A program made the position numbers and the translations under genes. Shown here in pieces: positions 42,860 through 52,604 of a stretch of 64,000 nucleotides of DNA. Every line of letters begins with the position of its first letter. Positions within the stretch are counted from its first letter, which is position 1. The DNA comes from JACQFK01 sp964619955. GTDB taxonomy: Bacteria > Planctomycetota > MHYJ01 > JACPRB01. The stretch covers positions 1-64,000 of the forward strand of contig CAZUJF010000006.1 of NCBI GenBank assembly GCA_964619955.1, written 5' to 3'. A model generated the notes under the pieces. That model had not been told where the DNA came from. It worked only from the letters and a program-made list of their open reading frames with translations, and searched no databases.

Positions 42860-44227
42860 ATGACCATCGCTGCATTCCTGGCCGTGCTTTGTCTGCCGCT
42901 TCAGGCCGACCCCAAGGTCTCCTTCGAGGACAAACACCTCTCCACGATCCCCGAGGGGGTCACCGCCAAGGACATCGTCTTCTCCCGGGACGGCAAGCAG
43001 GTCGCGTACCGGGCCTTCGGCGGCGGCAAACAGTTCATCATGCTGAACAACCAGAAAGGGGCCGAGTATCCGGGCGTGGACGCCCCCAAGTTCAGCCCCG
43101 ACGGCAAGGTCGCCTATCGCGCGTACAACGGCTCCGGCTGGATGGCCGTGGTCGGGACGACGACCACCCCCGCCGCCGCCATGACCGGCGTGCCCGTGTT
43201 CAGCGCGGACGGGAAGAAGTACGCCTACGAGGTCAGCCGCGGCATCGGCGCCGCCCGGGACGGCACGGCGTTCTGCGTCTACGTCGCGGGCAAGAAGGGC
43301 GACGATTACGCGAGCTGCGGCTCGCCCGTCTGGAGCGCGGACGGCTCGGTGGTGGCCTACACGGTCCGCATGGCCAAGGACGGCGACGGGAGCCGGGCCA
43401 TGCACACCACGCAGGCGGTGGTGATCGGCGGCAAGCCCGGCGCCGAGGTCGAGGAGGTCACCACGCCGGTCTTCGCGCCCAAGGGCGCCCGCTATGCGTA
43501 CAAGTCGCGCGCGGGCGAGGTCTGGTCGATGATCGTCGACGGCAAACAGCAGATGAGCGCGCGCCAGCTCAGCTTCCCCGTCTGGAGCCCCAACGGCTCC
43601 TCGCTGGCCTACCGGGCGGACAACAACGGGAAATGGGCGGTCGTCGTCGACGGCAAACGCGGGGCGGACTACCGCGTGCTCGGGGACCTCGTCTGGAGCC
43701 CCGATTCCAAGACCCTGGCCTACTCCGCCTCCGACGGCGAGAAGCACTTCGTCGTCCAGGGCGACCGCCTGAGCGAGAAGTTCCCGCTCGTGGGCAACCC
43801 CGTCTGGGCGCCGGGCGGGGACAAGATCGCGTTCCCCTTCCGCGAGGTCGACGGCCGCTGGGGCATGAGCGTGGGCGACAAGCGCGGGGCGGCGGACTAC
43901 GACGCGACCCGCCCCCCGGTCTGGAGCCCCGACGGCAAACACGTCGCGTACGCGGCCACCTGGAAGTTCCGTTTTGTCGTGATCAAGGACGACAGCAAGG
44001 CCGAGCAGTTCGAGGCCGTGGGGAATCCCGTCTGGAGCCCCGACAGCACGAAGATCGCGTACGCGGCCCGCAAGGAAACCCAGTGGTACATGTGCATCGA
44101 CTACCGCCGCAACGAGGCCTTCGACGAGATCCTGACGCCCGCGTACTTCAGCGCCGATTCCAAGTCGGTCGCGTTCGGGGCGAAGAAGGGCAGCGACATC
44201 CTCTGGCGGGTGATGTCGGCCGAGTAA
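42860..44227 (+). CDS. Periplasmic WD40-like/TolB-type beta-propeller protein, 455 aa
   Basis: Signal peptide (MTIAAFLAVLCLPLQA) then about ten repeats of the PD40 type: PVWSPDGKHVAYAATWK, PVWSPDSTKIAYAARKE, LVWSPDSKTLAYSASDG and others. Such repeats build a propeller used for protein binding (TolB, tricorn). No enzymatic residues are seen. It stands alone behind its own ribosome site and 40 bases upstream of the GspK gene in the same direction, so it could be cotranscribed with the pseudopilins. Function unknown. Confidence 0.8.
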   Translation: MTIAAFLAVLCLPLQADPKVSFEDKHLSTIPEGVTAKDIVFSRDGKQVAYRAFGGGKQFIMLNNQKGAEYPGVDAPKFSPDGKVAYRAYNGSGWMAVVGTTTTPAAAMTGVPVFSADGKKYAYEVSRGIGAARDGTAFCVYVAGKKGDDYASCGSPVWSADGSVVAYTVRMAKDGDGSRAMHTTQAVVIGGKPGAEVEEVTTPVFAPKGARYAYKSRAGEVWSMIVDGKQQMSARQLSFPVWSPNGSSLAYRADNNGKWAVVVDGKRGADYRVLGDLVWSPDSKTLAYSASDGEKHFVVQGDRLSEKFPLVGNPVWAPGGDKIAFPFREVDGRWGMSVGDKRGAADYDATRPPVWSPDGKHVAYAATWKFRFVVIKDDSKAEQFEAVGNPVWSPDSTKIAYAARKETQWYMCIDYRRNEAFDEILTPAYFSADSKSVAFGAKKGSDILWRVMSAE

Positions 44228-44255
44228 AACCCGGCGGATTCGGGCGGGCTTCCTG

Positions 44256-44261
44256 TACTAT
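44256..44261 (+). promoter_or_regulatory. -10 box before the GspK-like gene
   Basis: TACTAT ending six bases before the ATG at 44268, the spacing seen at other leaderless candidates in this window. The -35 region is weak. Confidence 0.45.
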
Positions 44262-44267
44262 AGAGGG

Positions 44268-47200
44268 ATGGGAACGCGGCCCGGAAGGCCGCCCCGGAGG
44301 CTCCACTTGAGTCGACGCCGCGAAGAGGGGCTCGCGCTCGTCCTGGTCATGACGGTCGTCCTGGCGCTCGCCGTCGTGGCGACGCCGTTCGTGCTGTCCA
44401 TGCTGCTGCAGGAGCGCTCCGGGACCGTCGCGCGCTTCGACTCGCAGGCGGAGTACGGGGCCGAGGGCGCCAAGAACTACGCGATGTGGCGGCTCATGCT
44501 GTCCGTCGACCCCCTGGAGCGCCGCTACGGGACAGGCGTCTTTTCCACCTACACGCACGACACCCGGAACGAGTTCTACGTCCGCCTGGACGACCAGTAC
44601 CTGAGCCAGCCGCAGGTGCAGTTCGGCGACCCCCGGGGCGTCATCTGGGGGATCAGCCTCCAGGACGAGCAGGGCAAGCTGAATCTCCGCAGCGCGCCGC
44701 AGCAGATGCTCGCCTCGCTCTCGCAGGCGGTGGACGGCCGTCCGGGCACCTACACGGGCTTCCTTCAGAACGGCGTGGCGGACCTCAAGGACTACCTGAC
44801 GATGTACTCGGGCCGGGACGCCTCCTGGATCGCCCCGCAGCGGATCCGGCCGGTGGGGCATGAGACGGGGACGCCCGCCGGCGGCGTGACCGTGGACAAC
44901 CTGCATTTCCTGGGGAAGGGCGCCCGGGTGCGCGCGCGCAAGCCCGGGCTGCGCCCGCTGGAAACGAGGGTCAGCGGCAACTCCATCGTCAATTCCACGG
45001 GACAGGACGCCTTCAGCACGGATCAGTCGCTCGCGCCCTATGTCTGGGGCGTGATCGAGGTGGAGCAGCGGCACCCCGTCAACCTCAACACCGCGCGGCG
45101 GGAGACGCTGGTGGCGCTTTTCGAGGGCGTCCGGATCTTCGGCGTCCCCCAGAGTCTCGTCGACCGGGACGCGGCGATGCAGCTCGCCACGCGGTTTTCG
45201 GGGGGGAACACCGAGCGTCTCGAGCAGTTCCTGCAGGCCCTCGCCAGCGCCCCGCTGAACGGCCCGCAAAAGGCGGCGGTCGCCCTCAACGCCGTCTGCC
45301 CGACGGCCGCGCTGCTCGACGGCTCGGGCACGCTGCCGGTCGCGTTCAAGTCCTACGACTTCCATTCGATCGAGGCCACCGCGTCGGTGAACACGCCGGC
45401 TGGGACGGAGGCGGCGGGCCGCGGGTTCCGGGAGATCGTCTCCGTCTCGCCGCCCTCGCTGCTGCAGCGGGCCTGCGAGAGCCAGTTCGACTTCGTCCAG
45501 ATGCTGAATCTGATGCAGGTCGCGCTGCAGGGGATCCAGCCGAAGCTGGCGTTCTCGGGCTACCCCTACGGGAACCGGATGCACGCGTATCCGAATCCCG
45601 TCACGATGGAGTCCGACACGGCGCTGAAGAACCGCCAGGCGCCGGGCCGGGAGGCCTACGTCACGATGGTCCCGTCCGTGGATCATCGCGGACGCTCGGC
45701 GCTGTACTTTCTGGGGGGGAGTCCACCGTTTGAAACCTACGAGAACGAACTCCAGGGCTGGACCGGCGACGCCCAGTATGCCCGCGAGCACTACGACAAC
45801 GAGATGGACGGCAAGAAGGTCGGCGCGGAGGGCGGGGCCTGGACCAAGTATTTCGGCCTGAACCACCGGCAGAGCCAGGTGCCGGCCCTGGGGAATCAGC
45901 GACCCGACACCGCCGCGGGCGGGATCGAGTTCTGGGCGAAGTTCGACGCCGTGCCCACGGGGCTGAATCTCTTCGACATCCGCGAAGCGGACACGATGAA
46001 CCGGGTGACGCTTCGGGTCGAGGGGACGGACCTGGTCCTGACGGTCTGCGACGGCACGATGGGTCTGCCGAACAACCTGACGGACAACGGGTCGGCCGAG
46101 GTCCGGCAGCCCTTCAGTCCGCCGACGGACACCTGGATCCACATCGGGGCCTACTGGCGCAGCACGCGGATGGGGCAGCTGGCGCTGCTGGTCGACGGCC
46201 TCCCGCACGCCCGGCAGAAATTCCAGCACAAGAATCCCGAGAACCAGGATCTGCTGACGAAGCTGTCGGGGGGCGTGGATGCCTCCTCGACGACCTTGTC
46301 GCTGGCGAATTCGAGCCACCTGACGGGTCCGACGCCGCTGCTCGTCGGATCCGAGGTGATCCTGTATGACCCGGGCGCCAGCCCCCAGTATGTGCGGGCG
46401 GCCCGGGGGACCACGGGGATCGCGCACACGGCGCAGGTGCCGGTCTCGGTCTGGGGCTACACGTCCAAGCTGAAGAACGACAGCTATCGGGTGCAATTCC
46501 ACCCCAATTTCGGCCGCAACATCCCTTGCACGAAACTGGGGCGCACGGATGCCCGGCTCAGCTACAACTTCCAGCTCAATCCCCAGGCCCAGGTGGTGGG
46601 CGACAAGAACCCCACGGGCATGCAGTTCGAGATCGACGCCACGCAGGCGGACATCGGGGTCATCGGCAACGTCATGGATTTCCCCGATCAGGGGTTCATC
46701 CGCATTCAGGGAGAGGTCATCTTCTATACCGCCCGCTCCACGGGGGCGCTCGCCGGGGCGGTGGGCAGCACCGGGAAATTCACCGGCTGCCAGCGGGGTT
46801 ATGTGGTGAAGGGTGTTCCGACGGTGGCTGCGACCCATGCCTCGGGGGCGAATGTGGACATGTGGTCGGTCGCCGTGACGAACCGGATGGGTTTCGACGA
46901 CGAGGGGATCCTCCAACTGGGGGAGGAATGGTTTGGCCCCCTCCAGGGGATCACGCATCAGGGAAGGGATTACTGGCTTCCCTACCTCGACACCTCGGTC
47001 AACCCGGCGCGCCCCCTGCGGCTCCTGCGCGGGCTGGAGGTTTTCGGGACGATCCAGAATGCGCATTCCGCGGGCGACAAGGTGATCCCGACCTTCCTCT
47101 CGAAGTGCCTGGAGGACTGGCCGCCGAACATCCAGCCCATGGGACGCAACGACTGGATCACGCTGACGGACGGCGGGAACCAGCGCGACCTGAGGCGGGT

Positions 47201-48431
47201 CCTGATGACGAACCCCGCCAATCCGCCCAGCACGCAGACCTGGCCGGACCCCGCCAATTTCCCGAACCAGTACCCGCAATACACCCTGAAGCGGAACCAT
47301 CAGCTGGCGGCGCTGGATGATTTCGTCACGCGGGACTACGCCGCCGACGACCTCCATGTGCGCGCCTTGAAATTCCCCTCGGGAGAACTGCTGAGCCGCA
47401 CCTGGCTGGACCTGGCGAACCCGCAGGTATCCGTCGGCGGCTGGAGCGGGCACATCGACGAGCAGAAGGGCTTCACGGTCCCGAGGCTGATGCACCACCT
47501 GAATGCGGCGGCGGGGGCGGACGATACGAACCTGCAGCTGACCCAGCCGGCCGGCTTCATGCCGCAGGGCGGCCTCATCAAGATCGGCGACGAGTACATC
47601 GGCTACGGGACGGCCCAGGCCGCGAGTCTTTCAGGGGGGAAACGCGGCTGGCTGAATTCCACGAAGGAGGTCCACGACCTGGGCGACCCGGTCTTCTATC
47701 TGCCCTGGGCGCCCGTCTCGAGCCTGCAGAGCAACGTGACGGCGCAGGACCGGACCTTCTACCTGAACCAGGGCCTCATCGGAGATCTCAGCAAATACAC
47801 GAGGCTGTACGCCCTGCTCGACCGCGAGCTGGTGCTGCTCGAATGGATGAGTCCGACGGGCGGGAATGCCTGGGATCCGAGGACGTACACGATGCCGCCG
47901 AAATTCGACGGCACGTCGGGCCTCTACCGCGGCATGTTCGGCACGCCGGTCGAGGGCCACAGCTCCACGGACACGCTGGTCTACGGCCTGCCCTGGCGCT
48001 ACTGGGACACGTACAAGGCGAAGGAATTCGACAACACGATGGCGTATTTCCAGTGGTCCACGAAGCTGGAGCTGGCCCAGTGGCGGAACCTGCGCTGGAT
48101 GCAGGAACTGCCGCAGGGCGAGCAGAACATCGTGGTCCACGCGCTCGTGCGCATGGACGGCATGGGCGAGTTCTGGGATCCGCCGGCGATGTCCGACATG
48201 ACGGCCCTGATGGAGTCGACCACGCCGGGCGGGCCGATCAACCTCAAGCGCCTCGGCCACCAGAACGACGCGGGGCAGCTGGACGTCCGCTTCTACACCG
48301 AATACCGGCCCAACTCCTTCGATGCCCAGGCTCCCGAACAGGCGCATTCCTGGAAGCGCATCCCCAAGATCAAGGAGATCCGGGTGGATTACGACCGTCC
48401 CTCCCGGGTCCTCTACCATGAAGACCGCTGA
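44268..48431 (+). CDS. Giant GspK/PilX-like pseudopilin with lectin-like insert, 1387 aa
   Basis: Prepilin-type start: basic leader ending SRRREEG then LALVLVMTVVLALAVVATPFV, lacking Glu5 as GspK does. About residues 100-290 contain GspK-like helical segments (EQGKLNLRSA, HPVNLNTARRETLVALFEG) known from the GspK SAM-like domains. Residues about 545-640 look like a LamG/concanavalin domain (GGIEFWAKFDAVP, TWIHIGAYWRS, LALLVDGLPHA). About four later modules follow the pattern IGDEYIGY...RG....G..V. GspK is normally about 320 aa, so this is four times larger. Start: ATG 44268 (leaderless-type) or TTG 44307, which has GGAGG six bases before it and a shorter leader. Overlaps the next gene by 14 bases. 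Confidence 0.8.
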   Translation: MGTRPGRPPRRLHLSRRREEGLALVLVMTVVLALAVVATPFVLSMLLQERSGTVARFDSQAEYGAEGAKNYAMWRLMLSVDPLERRYGTGVFSTYTHDTRNEFYVRLDDQYLSQPQVQFGDPRGVIWGISLQDEQGKLNLRSAPQQMLASLSQAVDGRPGTYTGFLQNGVADLKDYLTMYSGRDASWIAPQRIRPVGHETGTPAGGVTVDNLHFLGKGARVRARKPGLRPLETRVSGNSIVNSTGQDAFSTDQSLAPYVWGVIEVEQRHPVNLNTARRETLVALFEGVRIFGVPQSLVDRDAAMQLATRFSGGNTERLEQFLQALASAPLNGPQKAAVALNAVCPTAALLDGSGTLPVAFKSYDFHSIEATASVNTPAGTEAAGRGFREIVSVSPPSLLQRACESQFDFVQMLNLMQVALQGIQPKLAFSGYPYGNRMHAYPNPVTMESDTALKNRQAPGREAYVTMVPSVDHRGRSALYFLGGSPPFETYENELQGWTGDAQYAREHYDNEMDGKKVGAEGGAWTKYFGLNHRQSQVPALGNQRPDTAAGGIEFWAKFDAVPTGLNLFDIREADTMNRVTLRVEGTDLVLTVCDGTMGLPNNLTDNGSAEVRQPFSPPTDTWIHIGAYWRSTRMGQLALLVDGLPHARQKFQHKNPENQDLLTKLSGGVDASSTTLSLANSSHLTGPTPLLVGSEVILYDPGASPQYVRAARGTTGIAHTAQVPVSVWGYTSKLKNDSYRVQFHPNFGRNIPCTKLGRTDARLSYNFQLNPQAQVVGDKNPTGMQFEIDATQADIGVIGNVMDFPDQGFIRIQGEVIFYTARSTGALAGAVGSTGKFTGCQRGYVVKGVPTVAATHASGANVDMWSVAVTNRMGFDDEGILQLGEEWFGPLQGITHQGRDYWLPYLDTSVNPARPLRLLRGLEVFGTIQNAHSAGDKVIPTFLSKCLEDWPPNIQPMGRNDWITLTDGGNQRDLRRVLMTNPANPPSTQTWPDPANFPNQYPQYTLKRNHQLAALDDFVTRDYAADDLHVRALKFPSGELLSRTWLDLANPQVSVGGWSGHIDEQKGFTVPRLMHHLNAAAGADDTNLQLTQPAGFMPQGGLIKIGDEYIGYGTAQAASLSGGKRGWLNSTKEVHDLGDPVFYLPWAPVSSLQSNVTAQDRTFYLNQGLIGDLSKYTRLYALLDRELVLLEWMSPTGGNAWDPRTYTMPPKFDGTSGLYRGMFGTPVEGHSSTDTLVYGLPWRYWDTYKAKEFDNTMAYFQWSTKLELAQWRNLRWMQELPQGEQNIVVHALVRMDGMGEFWDPPAMSDMTALMESTTPGGPINLKRLGHQNDAGQLDVRFYTEYRPNSFDAQAPEQAHSWKRIPKIKEIRVDYDRPSRVLYHEDR

Positions 48432-49500
48432 GCGCCGACGGCTGCGCCGTCCCGCCCCCGGCATGACGCTGGTTGAGCTGCTCATCGCGTTCATCATCCT
48501 GCTCATGCTCGTCGGCGCCCTGGTCGCGCTCACGACGCGCAGCCTCGAGACCTGGTCCCTGGGGGAGACGCGCAAGGACGTCTACGACCGCGCGCGGGGG
48601 GTGCTCGACCGCCTGGCCTCCGACCTGCGCAACACCTACAGCGAGAACGAACTGCAGTTCGTGGACAACCAGCCCGTGCCGGCGCCCGCGTTCGCGTGCG
48701 ACACGGACGCGCAGCGGCGGCCGCGGCTGCGCTTCGTCCGCACGGGAAACCCCGGCAAGGTGAAGCTGCCCGTGGAGCCCGCCCCGAAGGTCGCCCCCGT
48801 GATGTGGTACGGCCCCACCTGGGAGGTGGCCTACGTGATGCACCCGGAGAAGCCCACGGAACTCTGGCGCGGCGTGCGCTCCTTCGACCGGAGGAAATCG
48901 GGAACGCTGCTGAACCCCCTCGAGTACGCGCGGGAGTCGGACACGATGTTCGGCAAGCACTTCCGCAAGGTCGAGTCGGGGATCCTCTACGTGGGCTACC
49001 GCTTCTGGACGCAATACACGACCACCTGGGACGACTCCGTCGCCGTGGCGAGGGTCAAGCCGGGGTCGACGCAGAAGTCGGGCCCCGAGACGCGCTGGGA
49101 TTCGACGCGGGTGGCCGACCGGGACTTCTATTTCAACCGCACGAAACAGGATCTGCGCACGCCGGACTTCGTCTATCCCGAGATCGTGCTCGTGGCGGTG
49201 ACGGTGGAGACGATGCCGCCCGACATGCACGGGGTGCGGCTCATGGACCGGGCGGACGCGCGCACGAACTTCCTGAGGCTCAGCCACACCCGCGGGCTGC
49301 CGGACGCCCCGGGCATGGTGAAGATCGGGGAGGAATGGGTCGAATACGCCGAGAAGGATTCGACGGAACTCCGGAATCTCCGCCGCGGGGCGCGGGGGAC
49401 CAAGCCCCAGATCCTCGAGGCGGGCGCGCCGGTGCTTTTCGGCGACACCTTCACGACGGAGGTCCGCATCCCGGCCTTCCGGGAGGCCCAGGAGCAGTGA
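48418..49500 (+). CDS. GspJ/PilW-like prepilin, 360 aa
   Basis: Leader MKTAERRRLRRPAPG and helix MTLVELLIAFIILLMLVGAL with Glu5. The globular part is longer than in GspJ (about 200 aa) and near its end carries the module MVKIGEEWVEYAEKD...RRGARGTKP...GAPV, which also recurs in the GspK-like protein. The start at 48418 lies inside the end of the previous gene; an open frame runs upstream from 48322 but would lengthen the leader unreasonably. Overlaps the following gene (GTGA). Confidence 0.82.
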   Translation: MKTAERRRLRRPAPGMTLVELLIAFIILLMLVGALVALTTRSLETWSLGETRKDVYDRARGVLDRLASDLRNTYSENELQFVDNQPVPAPAFACDTDAQRRPRLRFVRTGNPGKVKLPVEPAPKVAPVMWYGPTWEVAYVMHPEKPTELWRGVRSFDRRKSGTLLNPLEYARESDTMFGKHFRKVESGILYVGYRFWTQYTTTWDDSVAVARVKPGSTQKSGPETRWDSTRVADRDFYFNRTKQDLRTPDFVYPEIVLVAVTVETMPPDMHGVRLMDRADARTNFLRLSHTRGLPDAPGMVKIGEEWVEYAEKDSTELRNLRRGARGTKPQILEAGAPVLFGDTFTTEVRIPAFREAQEQ

Positions 49501-49964
49501 GCGCGCGACGCGCGGTCCGGGGCATGACGCTGCTCGAGGTGCTCATCGCCATCGTGGTGCTCGTGCTCGCGGTGTCGACGATCATCCCGCTCTTCGCCGT
49601 CGCCACGGCGGCGCACAAGCGCGGCGTCGACCAGGCGCAGCTGTCCTGGCTGGCCCCGCGCGTGGCGGCGCGCCTCCAGGAGCGCCTCTACGAACTGAAC
49701 CCGGAGCCCGTGAAGGGCTACGTGGTGGAGCAGGAGGACGGGAGCCTGGTCATCGACACCGCGACGGCCGGGCGGCAGTACAAGGACGACGGCGGCGCGT
49801 CGTTCCGCTTCGAGGCGACGTTCACGCCGCTGACGATGGGGAGCCAGAACGATCCGCTGCACCGGGCGGCCTTCATCCTGCGCGTGGAGCTCTTCACGCG
49901 CGAGGGCGGCGAGCCCCGGGGGGAGAAGTACGAGACGGTCGTGCTCCGGAAGCTGCTGAGGTAG
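49497..49964 (+). CDS. GspI/PilV-like prepilin, 155 aa
   Basis: Starts with GTG overlapping the stop of the previous gene. Leader MSARRAVRG, helix MTLLEVLIAIVVLVLAVSTI with Glu5, then a small domain rich in beta strands. Size and order (K, J, I) match type II secretion minor pseudopilins, though in reversed order compared with the usual H-I-J-K. It is not listed by simple ATG searches because the ATG inside the helix would remove the leader. Confidence 0.82.
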   Translation: MSARRAVRGMTLLEVLIAIVVLVLAVSTIIPLFAVATAAHKRGVDQAQLSWLAPRVAARLQERLYELNPEPVKGYVVEQEDGSLVIDTATAGRQYKDDGGASFRFEATFTPLTMGSQNDPLHRAAFILRVELFTREGGEPRGEKYETVVLRKLLR

Positions 49965-49975
49965 GCGCGCCGCCC

Positions 49976-50734
49976 ATGGACTGGACCCGCAGCGCCGTCG
50001 GCGCGCTCCTGCGCGACCGCGGCATCCGTCTCAAGCGCTCCCTCGGCCAGAACTACCTCGTCGATTCGAACTTCCTGGACGCCATCGTCCGGGACGCCGG
50101 CGTCGGCCCCGGGGACCACGTCGTGGAGATCGGGTCGGGGCTGGGGAATCTGACGGAGCGCCTGGCGTCGCGGGCGGGACGCGTGACGGCGTTCGAGCTC
50201 GATCCGGAGATTCACGCGCTGTCGCGGGAACTGCTGGCCGGGGTCCCGAACGTCGAGCTGATCCTGGGGGACGGGGCGGGATTCGCGGCGCGGGCGGGGG
50301 AGGGGCCGCTGCGGATCGTCTCGAATCTCCCGTACGGGGCCTGGCAGGACCTCCTGCTGGCGATCCTGGAGGCGCCCCAGCGGATCCTGTCGTGCACGCT
50401 GATGATCCAGCGGGACGTCTACGAGCGCCTCAGGTCGGAGCCCGGATCGAGGGGGTACGGACCCCTGCCGGCGCTGCTGCAGGCCTGCGGCAGGCTGCGG
50501 AAGATCCGGAAGGCGGGCAAGGAGCTCTTTTTGCCCATGCCGCGGGTGGAATCGACGCTCTTCGAGTATCAGAGGCCCGAGCCGCTTCCCGAGGCCCGGG
50601 CGCTTGCGGAGCGGCTGGCGGAGCTCTTCGAGGGGCGGCGGAAGAAATCCGCCGCCGCGGGGGGGCGCCGGGTGGAGCAGTTGCCGCCCGGGGAACTGCT
50701 CACGCTGGCGCGCTCCCTCCGTGCGGACCCCTGA
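49976..50734 (+). CDS. rsmA: 16S rRNA dimethyladenosine transferase, 252 aa
   Basis: Methylates the two adjacent adenines in helix 45 of 16S rRNA (KsgA). Motifs: SLGQNYLVDSNFLDAIV, the S-adenosylmethionine site EIGSGLGNLTERL, FELDPEIH, and NLPY (catalytic). Family length about 250-280. It lies 11 bases after the prepilin gene, possibly read from the same transcript, and before the dnaG promoter. Confidence 0.92.
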   Translation: MDWTRSAVGALLRDRGIRLKRSLGQNYLVDSNFLDAIVRDAGVGPGDHVVEIGSGLGNLTERLASRAGRVTAFELDPEIHALSRELLAGVPNVELILGDGAGFAARAGEGPLRIVSNLPYGAWQDLLLAILEAPQRILSCTLMIQRDVYERLRSEPGSRGYGPLPALLQACGRLRKIRKAGKELFLPMPRVESTLFEYQRPEPLPEARALAERLAELFEGRRKKSAAAGGRRVEQLPPGELLTLARSLRADP

Positions 50735-50776
50735 CTCCGAAGTCCTTGAACCGCATGAACATGGGAGCGAATTCCC

Positions 50777-50804
50777 TTGACAAAAGGGCGCCGATCCATA
50801 CAAT
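50777..50804 (+). promoter_or_regulatory. Promoter of dnaG-rpoD
   Basis: TTGACA (50777-50782), 16-base spacer, TACAAT (50799-50804), followed by a short leader with GGGAGGGG. Confidence 0.75.
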
Positions 50805-50828
50805 TTTCCGGTTGCACGGGAGGGGTAT

Positions 50829-52604
50829 TTGGCGCTGATCGCGGAAGAAACCATTCTTGAAGTCAAGCGATCGGTCGATATCACCGAGATCATCGGCGGC
50901 TACTTCCCGCTGAAACGGGCGGGAGCGAGCTACAAGGCGCTGTGCCCCTTCCACGAAGAGAAGACCCCCTCGTTCAACGTGCACGCCGAGCGGCAGACGT
51001 TCAAGTGCTTCGGCTGCGGCAAGGGCGGGGACGCCATCGCCTTCGTGATGGCGTACGAGAACGCGGACTACCCGGAGGCGATCCGGATCCTGGCGGACCG
51101 TTCCGGGATCCCGGTGAAGTACAAGGAAGGCGAAAAGGAAGGGATCGGCCGGGACGATCTCTACCGCCTTCAGGAGTGGGCGCAGCAGCTGTTCCAGGAC
51201 CTGCTGCTGAAGTCGCCGGACGCCGAGACGGCCCGGCAATTCCTGCTGCGTCGCGGCGTGAGCGACGAGACGATCGGGACGTTCAAACTGGGATATTCGA
51301 TGGATTCGTGGGACGCCCTGCTCCAGCGGGCGCGGAAGTCGGGGTTCGACGACAAGACCCTGGCGGCCGCCGGGCTGGTGATCGAGCGCGAGAACCGGAG
51401 CGGCCACTACGACCGCTTCCGGGGCCGGGTGATGTTCCCGATCCACGACGCGCGCGGCCGGGCCATCGGCTTCGGGGCGCGCACGCTCAAGGCGGACGAT
51501 CACCCGAAGTTCCTGAACTCCCCCGAAACGGCGATCTTTTCGAAGGGGCGGGGCTTCTACGGCCTGCACCTGGCGAAAGAGGAGATCGAGCAGACGCGGA
51601 CGGTCTACATCGTCGAGGGCTACCTCGACGTCGTCGTGCCGTACCAGGCGGGCGTGAAGGGCCTGGTGGCCACGCTGGGCACGGCGCTGACCAAGGACCA
51701 CCTGAAGGTCCTGCGCCGTTACGCCGACCGGGTGGTGCTGGTGTTCGACTCGGACGCCGCCGGCCAGAAGGCGAGCGAGCGCGGCCTGGACCTGCTCCTC
51801 TCGGAGAACATGGACATCTTCGTGGCGGAGCTGCCGCCCGGGATGGATCCGGACGACGTCGTGATCAAGGAGGGGCCGGAGCGCCTGCGGGCCCTGCTGG
51901 ACAAGCCCCGCGAGATTTTCGACTTCCTGATGGAGTCGCTGGCGCGCCGCCACGGCACGGAGACGCCGGCCGCGAAGGCGCGCATCATCGAGGAGACGCT
52001 GGACCGCATCGCGCAGATCCCGGATGCGGTGAAGCAGGACCTGCTCGTGCAGCAGCTGGCGCAGAAGTTCGCCGTGGACGCGCACGGGTTGAAGGGCAAA
52101 TTGACGCGCAAGGCGGAGGGCCGGGAGGTCGAGGCCCCCGCGGCGCCGGCGCTGCGGCCCCTGCCGGGCCGCCTGGAGCGCCAGGCGAGGGAATTGTTGT
52201 CCTGCGTGCTGTCGGACCCCGTGGCGGGCACGATGGCGAAGCAGGGGCTTCCGGCCGGGCGGTATCCGACCGAGGCGCTGCGGCGCCTGGCGACGCTGGC
52301 CTACGAGCTCCTGGAGAAGACCGGCGAGGTGGCGGCGCGGGACTGGATCGCGCTGCTGCAGGACGCCGCCGCCATGGAACTGGCGGCGGAGATCGTGGAT
52401 GCGGCGGTGCCGAAGGAGTCGGCGGCACGGCGGGCCGAGGCCTGCCTGGAGGCCCTCGGACGGGCCGACGCGCTTCAGGAATCCCGCGAGGTCCGCGACC
52501 GTTTGAAGAATGCAAGCCCCGACGAGGCGACCGAGCTGCTGCGTCGGGTCATGGAGGCGAAGAAGCGGAGACCGAAGGATCACGGTCTCCTGCCCGGACG
52601 ATAG
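50829..52604 (+). CDS. dnaG: DNA primase, 591 aa
   Basis: Makes RNA primers for replication. CHCC zinc finger (C39, H42, C60, C63), RNA polymerase/Toprim core with VEGYLDVV and FDSDAAGQKA (metal binding), and a C-terminal helicase-binding helical region. It starts with TTG, with GGGAGGGG 3-5 bases upstream, giving weaker initiation suited to a low-abundance primase. Directly followed by rpoD, the classical macromolecular synthesis operon, here without rpsU. Confidence 0.97.
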   Translation: MALIAEETILEVKRSVDITEIIGGYFPLKRAGASYKALCPFHEEKTPSFNVHAERQTFKCFGCGKGGDAIAFVMAYENADYPEAIRILADRSGIPVKYKEGEKEGIGRDDLYRLQEWAQQLFQDLLLKSPDAETARQFLLRRGVSDETIGTFKLGYSMDSWDALLQRARKSGFDDKTLAAAGLVIERENRSGHYDRFRGRVMFPIHDARGRAIGFGARTLKADDHPKFLNSPETAIFSKGRGFYGLHLAKEEIEQTRTVYIVEGYLDVVVPYQAGVKGLVATLGTALTKDHLKVLRRYADRVVLVFDSDAAGQKASERGLDLLLSENMDIFVAELPPGMDPDDVVIKEGPERLRALLDKPREIFDFLMESLARRHGTETPAAKARIIEETLDRIAQIPDAVKQDLLVQQLAQKFAVDAHGLKGKLTRKAEGREVEAPAAPALRPLPGRLERQARELLSCVLSDPVAGTMAKQGLPAGRYPTEALRRLATLAYELLEKTGEVAARDWIALLQDAAAMELAAEIVDAAVPKESAARRAEACLEALGRADALQESREVRDRLKNASPDEATELLRRVMEAKKRRPKDHGLLPGR

